A DNA stretch of 35,568 bases from positions 7,420 through 42,987 of the forward strand of contig JAKFUP010000092.1 in NCBI GenBank assembly GCA_021732625.1, read 5' to 3'. The position numbers and the translations under genes are program-made. This document shows positions 31,425 to 35,568 of the stretch, one piece after another. Below the pieces are notes generated by a model. That model saw only the letters and a list, made by a program, of their open reading frames with translations, searched no databases and was not told the origin of the DNA. This DNA is from Hyphomicrobiales bacterium. GTDB lineage: Bacteria > Pseudomonadota > Alphaproteobacteria > Rhizobiales > Xanthobacteraceae. Each line of letters begins with the position of its first letter. The first letter of the stretch is position 1.

Positions 31425-33314
31425 ATGGGTTTCTATATCGTCCAGTTCCTGACCGGCCTTGCCAGCGCCTCCGCGCTGTTTCTGGTGGCGTCGGGGCTGT
31501 CGATCATCTTCGGCGTGACGCGGATCGTGAACTTCGCCCACGGCGCGTTCTACATGCTCGGCGCGTACGTCGCATTCACGCTGACCGAACGGCTCTCCGG
31601 CGCGTTCGGCTTCTGGGGCGGCATCGTGCTGGCGGCGCTGGCTGTCGCCATCATCGGCGTGCTGGTCGAGATGCTGCTGCTGCGGCGTATCTACTCGTCA
31701 CCCGAACTGTTTCAGTTGCTCGCGACCTTCGGCCTGACGCTGATGGTCGAGGATCTCGTCGTGCTGATCTGGGGCCCGGACGATCTGCTCGGCCGCCGCG
31801 CGCCGGGCTTTCGCGGCGCGGTCGAGATGTTCGGCCAGAACGTGCCGTCCTACGATCTCTTCATGATCGTGCTCGGTCCGGTCGTGCTCGGCATCCTGTG
31901 GCTGCTGTTTCATCGCACCCGCTGGGGCATTCTGGTGCGCGCCGCGACGCAGGACCGTGACATGGTGGCGGCACTCGGCGTCAATCAGAAATGGCTGTTC
32001 ACCAGCGTGTTCGGCGCAGGCGTATTCCTCGCGGCCCTTGGCGGGGCGTTGCAGATTCCGCGCGATGCGGTCCATCACGCACTCGATCTGCGCATCATCG
32101 TCGAGGTTTTCGTGGTCGTCGTGATCGGCGGCCTCGGCAGTATCACCGGCGCGTTCGTTGCTGCCGTGCTGGTCGCCGAGTTGAATGCATTCGGCATCCT
32201 CGTGTTCCCGAAAATTTCCATCATTCTCGTGTTCCTGGTGATGGCGGTGGTGCTGATCGTGCGGCCGTGGGGCTTGTTCGGAAAGCCCGAAGCCGCCGCG
32301 CGCAAGACGCCAGGTCTGTCGGTGCGGCCATGGCAGCCACTGTCGCAGAATGAGCGCATCGCCTTCGCCGTCGGCGTTGTGCTCGCGGCGCTGCTGCCGC
32401 TGATCGCTGGCAACTACGCGCTCGCCGTCGGCGCGGAGATCGCGATCTTCGTGATCTTTGCGGCGAGCTTGCATTTCCTGATGTCGGTCGGCGGACTCGC
32501 CTCGTTCGGTCATGCCGCATATTTCGGCCTCGGCGCGTATGGCGTCGCGTTTCTCGCCAAGATCGCCGGTCTGCCGATGATCGTGTGCCTCGCGCTCGGC
32601 CCGCTGCTGGGTTTGTTTGGCGCGGCGATCTTCGGCTTCTTCGCGATCCAGCTATCGGGTGTTTACTTCGCGATGCTGACGCTGGCGTTCGCGCAGATTG
32701 TGTGGTCGATCGCGTTCCAGTGGGTGCCGGTCACCGGCGGCGACAACGGCATTCTCAGCATCTGGCCTGAGACTTGGGCCGCAGGCCCGGCGCGCTTTTA
32801 TTGGCTGTCGCTCGCGGTGGCGGTGGCTGTCGTCGGCCTCCTGCGCGTCATCGTGTTCTCGCCGTTCGGCTACGCGTTGCGCGGCACCCGCGATTCTCTC
32901 TTGCGCAGCGAGTCGATCGGCATCGACGCCAAACGCATCCAGTGGACCGCGTTCGTCATCGCAGGCACCGCGGCAGGCATTGGCGGTTCGCTGTTTGCTT
33001 ATCTCAAGGGCAGCGTATTCCCGGACAACATCGGAATCGGCCTCTCGGTCGATGCGCTGGTCATGGTGCTGCTCGGCGGCGTCGAGACGGTGTCCGGCGC
33101 GGTGGTCGGCGCCATCGTGTTCAAGGCGCTGAGTATCTGGCTGGTCAGCCAGACCGACTGGTCTAAGCTCATTCTCGGCGGCGTCATCGTGCTGATCGTC
33201 GTCGCGTTCCCCAAGGGCATTGTCGGCATGATCGAGACCTGGCGCGCACGATCGGACGCGCCGTCGTCGAAATCCGCAGCCCTTGCCGCCTCGCAACCGG
33301 AGGGAGCCGAATGA
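31425..33314 (+). CDS. Fused LivH-LivM type ABC permease
   Basis: The product is 629 aa from ATG 31425; the frame upstream to 31338 lies in a repeat. The first about 300 residues are a LivH-type permease (LFLVASGLSIIFGVTRIVNF, GLGSITGAFVAAVLVAELNA). After a linker near 310-335, a LivM-type permease follows (NYALAVGAEIAIFVIFAASL, GGLASFGHAAYFGLGAYGVA, FGYALRGTRDSLLRSESIGI). Normally these are two genes; here one polypeptide carries both halves of the channel, giving about sixteen membrane helices. It partners the binding protein and the two ATPases; its stop overlaps the next ATG by 4 nt. Confidence 0.92.
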   Translation: MGFYIVQFLTGLASASALFLVASGLSIIFGVTRIVNFAHGAFYMLGAYVAFTLTERLSGAFGFWGGIVLAALAVAIIGVLVEMLLLRRIYSSPELFQLLATFGLTLMVEDLVVLIWGPDDLLGRRAPGFRGAVEMFGQNVPSYDLFMIVLGPVVLGILWLLFHRTRWGILVRAATQDRDMVAALGVNQKWLFTSVFGAGVFLAALGGALQIPRDAVHHALDLRIIVEVFVVVVIGGLGSITGAFVAAVLVAELNAFGILVFPKISIILVFLVMAVVLIVRPWGLFGKPEAAARKTPGLSVRPWQPLSQNERIAFAVGVVLAALLPLIAGNYALAVGAEIAIFVIFAASLHFLMSVGGLASFGHAAYFGLGAYGVAFLAKIAGLPMIVCLALGPLLGLFGAAIFGFFAIQLSGVYFAMLTLAFAQIVWSIAFQWVPVTGGDNGILSIWPETWAAGPARFYWLSLAVAVAVVGLLRVIVFSPFGYALRGTRDSLLRSESIGIDAKRIQWTAFVIAGTAAGIGGSLFAYLKGSVFPDNIGIGLSVDALVMVLLGGVETVSGAVVGAIVFKALSIWLVSQTDWSKLILGGVIVLIVVAFPKGIVGMIETWRARSDAPSSKSAALAASQPEGAE

Positions 33315-34093
33315 GCGAAGCGCCGCGTCTGCTGTTCGTCGAAGGCCTGAACAAGTCGTATGGCGGCGTTCATGCCGTGCGCAACGTGTCGTTCTCGGTC
33401 GCGCCGGGTGAAATCCTTGCGCTGATCGGGCCGAACGGTGCGGGCAAGACCACGTGCTTCAATATGCTCAACGGCCAGACGCCGGCCGATAGCGGACGTG
33501 TCGTTCTGCGTGGGCAGGATATTTCCGGCAAGCAGCCGCGCGAGGTGTGGCGGCTCGGTGTCGGACGCACATTCCAGATCACCGCGACCTATTCCAGCAT
33601 GACCGTGCGCGAGAACGTGCAGGTGGCGCTGATCTCTTTCCAGTCGAAGCTGTTCAGCATGCTCAATGCCACGCAGCGTTTCGCCAATGACGAAGCCGAT
33701 CGCCTGCTCGGTCTGGTCGGCATGGAAGGTTATGCCGCGCGGCCGTGCGGCGAACTCGCTTATGGCGATCTGAAACGTCTCGAACTGGCGATCGCGCTGG
33801 CCAACGATCCGAAGCTGCTGTTGATGGACGAGCCGACCGCCGGCATGGCGCCGCGCGAGCGCGTCGAGCTGATGCGGCTCACCGCACAGATCGCGCGCGA
33901 GAAGGAAATCGGCGTGCTGTTCACCGAGCACGACATGGACGTGGTGTTCGAACATGCCGACCGCATCATCGTGCTCAATCGCGGCGCGATCATCAGCGAG
34001 GGCTCGCCCGATCAGGTGCGCAACGATCCGCAAGTAAAGGCGGTCTATCTCGGCGACGGTCTCGTGTTCGGCCATGCGGAGGCGCACGCATGA
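33311..34093 (+). CDS. LivG-type ABC transporter ATPase
   Basis: The product is 260 aa. It has Walker A GPNGAGKTT, the Q-loop region VGRTFQITATYSSMTVRENV, an ABC signature of the relaxed LivG form (ELAYGDLKRLELAIALA), Walker B LLLMDEPTAGMAP, and the H-loop FTEHDMDVVFEHADR. The C-terminal YLGDGLVFGH replaces the usual YLG end. It powers uptake through the fused permease at the inner membrane. It overlaps the genes before and after by 4 nt each (ATGA), so the transporter genes are translated as a block. Confidence 0.93.
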   Translation: MSEAPRLLFVEGLNKSYGGVHAVRNVSFSVAPGEILALIGPNGAGKTTCFNMLNGQTPADSGRVVLRGQDISGKQPREVWRLGVGRTFQITATYSSMTVRENVQVALISFQSKLFSMLNATQRFANDEADRLLGLVGMEGYAARPCGELAYGDLKRLELAIALANDPKLLLMDEPTAGMAPRERVELMRLTAQIAREKEIGVLFTEHDMDVVFEHADRIIVLNRGAIISEGSPDQVRNDPQVKAVYLGDGLVFGHAEAHA

Positions 34094-34794
34094 AGCTCGA
34101 AGTCTCTGGTTTGAACAGCTTCTACGGCCAGGCGCACATTTTGTTCGACGTCGCGCTCGGTGTCGGCGCGGGCGAAGTGGTTGCGCTGCTCGGCCGTAAC
34201 GGCGCCGGCAAATCCACCACGTTCCGCTCCATCGTCGGTTTGGTGGCGCAGCGCGAAGGGCAAATCCGGTTCGAGGGGCACGAGGTCGCCCGTGAGCCGA
34301 CCTATGCCATCGTGCGCAAGGGGCTTGGTTACGTGCCGGAAGAGCGGCGGATTTTCACGGATTTGACGGTCGAGGAAAATCTCGAGGTCGGCCGCCAGCC
34401 GAAACGCGACAACGCCGCATACTGGACGCCGGACAAGCTGTTCACGTTGTTTCCCAATCTTGGCGAGATGCGCAATCGGCCCGGCGGGCGCATGAGCGGC
34501 GGTGAGCAGCAGATGTTGACGATCGCGCGCACGCTGATGGGCAATCCGTCTTTGGTGCTGCTGGACGAGCCGTCAGAGGGATTGTCGCCGAAGATCGTCG
34601 AGCAGATGGCGAACGCCATTCTCACCATGAAGAAAGAAGGCGTCAGTATTCTTCTGTCCGAGCAGAACTTGCACTTCGCCCGGCTGATCTCCGATCGTGC
34701 CTACATCATGGAGCGCGGACGCATCCGCTTCAGCGGCACCATGGCAGAGCTGGAAGCGCGGCCCGACGTGCGCGACCAGTATCTCGCGGTGTAG
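34090..34794 (+). CDS. LivF-type ABC transporter ATPase
   Basis: The product is 234 aa. It has Walker A GRNGAGKST, LGYVPEERRIFTDLTVEENL (a LivF hallmark), signature RMSGGEQQML, Walker B LVLLDEPSEGLSP, and the H-loop region LLSEQNLHFARLISDRAYI. It forms a heterodimer with the LivG-type ATPase. It follows that gene with an ATGA overlap and is followed 3 nt later by the MarR gene, which is therefore probably in the same transcript. Confidence 0.94.
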   Translation: MKLEVSGLNSFYGQAHILFDVALGVGAGEVVALLGRNGAGKSTTFRSIVGLVAQREGQIRFEGHEVAREPTYAIVRKGLGYVPEERRIFTDLTVEENLEVGRQPKRDNAAYWTPDKLFTLFPNLGEMRNRPGGRMSGGEQQMLTIARTLMGNPSLVLLDEPSEGLSPKIVEQMANAILTMKKEGVSILLSEQNLHFARLISDRAYIMERGRIRFSGTMAELEARPDVRDQYLAV

Positions 34795-34797
34795 AGC

Positions 34798-35268
34798 ATG
34801 GCGAAAGCCGCTTCAGCCAAAGCCATTTCAAACAAGGCGCGGGGCAAGTCTTCGTCTCAGACTTACGTCCTTGAACAGCAGATCGGCTTTCTGTTGCGGC
34901 AGGTCTCGCAGCGCCATGCGGCGATTTTCGCGGAGCACATCGGCAGCAATCTCACGCCGACGCAATGGGCGGCGCTGGTGAAGCTTGCGGAAGCCGGGCC
35001 GTGTTCGCAGAATCAGCTGGGGCGATTCACCGCAATGGATGTCGCCACCATCAAGGGCGTGATCGATCGTCTCACCGCGCGCGGCCTCACCGAAACCAGT
35101 GCCGATCCCGAAGATGGCCGGCGTTTGATGGTTGCGCTGACACGGGCAGGGCAGGCGACTGTCGAGAAAACATGTCCGCTCGCGATCGAGATTACTGAAG
35201 AGACACTCGCACCGCTCAAGGCGAAAGAGCGTGAGGTGCTGTTGGCGCTACTCGCGAAGCTGATGTAG
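34798..35268 (+). CDS. MarR family regulator, likely of the nicotinate-type cluster
   Basis: The product is 156 aa. A basic N-terminal tail (MAKAASAKAISNKARGK) precedes a MarR winged helix: EQQIGFLLRQVSQRHAAIF, LTPTQWAALVKLAEAGPCSQ, LGRFTAMDVATIKGVIDRLT, the wing SADPEDGRRLMVALTRAG, and a dimer helix at the end. Pseudomonas nicotinate genes are controlled by a MarR protein, NicR, so this is the natural candidate to bind the palindromes at 26724, 26895 and perhaps 29988. The TTGTATACAA core would also suit a GntR protein encoded elsewhere. It starts 3 nt after the LivF-type gene. Confidence 0.85.
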   Translation: MAKAASAKAISNKARGKSSSQTYVLEQQIGFLLRQVSQRHAAIFAEHIGSNLTPTQWAALVKLAEAGPCSQNQLGRFTAMDVATIKGVIDRLTARGLTETSADPEDGRRLMVALTRAGQATVEKTCPLAIEITEETLAPLKAKEREVLLALLAKLM

Positions 35269-35294
35269 GTAGCGAGGCTGATGTGGTGTTGGCC

Positions 35295-35333
35295 GTCATT
35301 GCGAGGAGTGCGCTTCACGACGAAGCAATCCAG
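35295..35333. repeat. GTCATTGCGAG-type palindrome, half copy
   Basis: GTCATTGCGAGGAG...GACGAAGCAATCCAG corresponds to the reverse complement of the right half of the full element at 35459-35537, with the central part missing. Confidence 0.7.
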
Positions 35334-35420
35334 AGTCGGTCCGCAACGCGCATCGATACCCCTCCGTCCCCGTGAACGGGGAGAGGTGAAGGCCAACTCG
35401 CAAGAGCTCGCACACCCTCA

Positions 35421-35452
35421 GCCGTCGTCCCTGCGCACGCAGGGACGACGGC
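35421..35452. repeat. 15-bp perfect hairpin of the GTCCCTGCG family
   Basis: GCCGTCGTCCCTGCG, a CA loop, and its exact complement. The core equals the right hairpin at 31376-31395. Confidence 0.75.
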
Positions 35453-35458
35453 TTCGTT

Positions 35459-35537
35459 GTCATTGCGAGCGTAGCGAAGCAATCCAGTCCGAGCGCAAGA
35501 ACTGGATTGCTTCGTCGCTTACGCTCCTCGCAATGAC
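35459..35537. repeat. GTCATTGCGAG-type palindrome, full copy 2
   Basis: The element starts GTCATTGCGAGCGTAGCGAA and ends TACGCTCCTCGCAATGAC, a nearly continuous inverted repeat; it is the same family as 29904-29977. Confidence 0.8.
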
Positions 35538-35568
35538 GGCCGAGGCGGATTCACCATTGACATTCCCC

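Larger units (their letters stand above)
35269..35568. other. Non-coding end of window, filled with repeats
   Basis: I see no gene here. The 300 bases hold a half and a full GTCATTGCGAG element, a TCCCCGT-GA-ACGGGGA hairpin (35367-35382) and a long GTCGTCCCTGCG hairpin, all of dispersed types. Some may end transcription of the transporter operon. Confidence 0.7.

Overview
The window is a high-GC alphaproteobacterial chromosome segment. Gene content and protein style fit the Bradyrhizobium/Rhodopseudomonas/Afipia group (Nitrobacteraceae, formerly Bradyrhizobiaceae): a Caulobacter-like fliF-fliG-fliH-fliN-flbD operon beside a SciP gene, a pqqABCDE operon, and several families of short dispersed palindromes that I associate with this group. 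The genus cannot be fixed from this sequence alone.

Layout. 1-2027: the 5' end of a secreted-protein gene, a RecD/Dda-like helicase, a DUF4345 membrane protein and a 53-residue membrane peptide. 2047-10143 (all minus strand): flagellar block with fliK-flgD, then sciP, then fliF-fliG-fliH-fliN-flbD, with CtrA-like boxes ahead of fliF and sciP. 10506-12788: mnmA, a PmtA-like methyltransferase and a small secreted protein. 12905-15269: a REP-like palindrome, tRNA-Met(CAT), an orphan membrane-anchored protein, a ferric-reductase-like membrane protein paired with a Tat-exported intradiol-dioxygenase-fold protein, and a 34-residue membrane peptide. 15548-17451: a MarR regulator convergent with a MATE exporter. 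17506-20851: pqqABCDE, including the 26-residue PqqA. 21072-22430: a RidA-like protein, slyX and trhO.

22479-35268 is the most interesting part. A divergent gene set appears to encode uptake and reductive catabolism of nicotinate or a similar N-heterocycle. Leftward are nicA/nicB-like genes: a [2Fe-2S] subunit, and a molybdopterin subunit fused to three cytochrome c motifs. Rightward are a 6-hydroxynicotinate-reductase-like Fe-S protein, an ApbE-superfamily (UPF0280) protein, a DUF1185 protein, a branched-chain-type ABC transporter (binding protein, fused LivH-LivM permease, LivG, LivF) and a MarR regulator. Near-identical TTTGTATAC-type palindromes sit in both divergent promoters, with a weaker relative before the binding-protein gene, which suggests one regulon. 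No classical ring-opening enzyme is present, so DUF1185 is a candidate for an unassigned step and UPF0280 a candidate flavin transferase for the reductase. These two assignments are hypotheses.

The nicAB pair is bracketed by inverted copies of an approximately 80-bp composite palindrome. The right end (35269-35568) is non-coding and packed with three further palindrome types.
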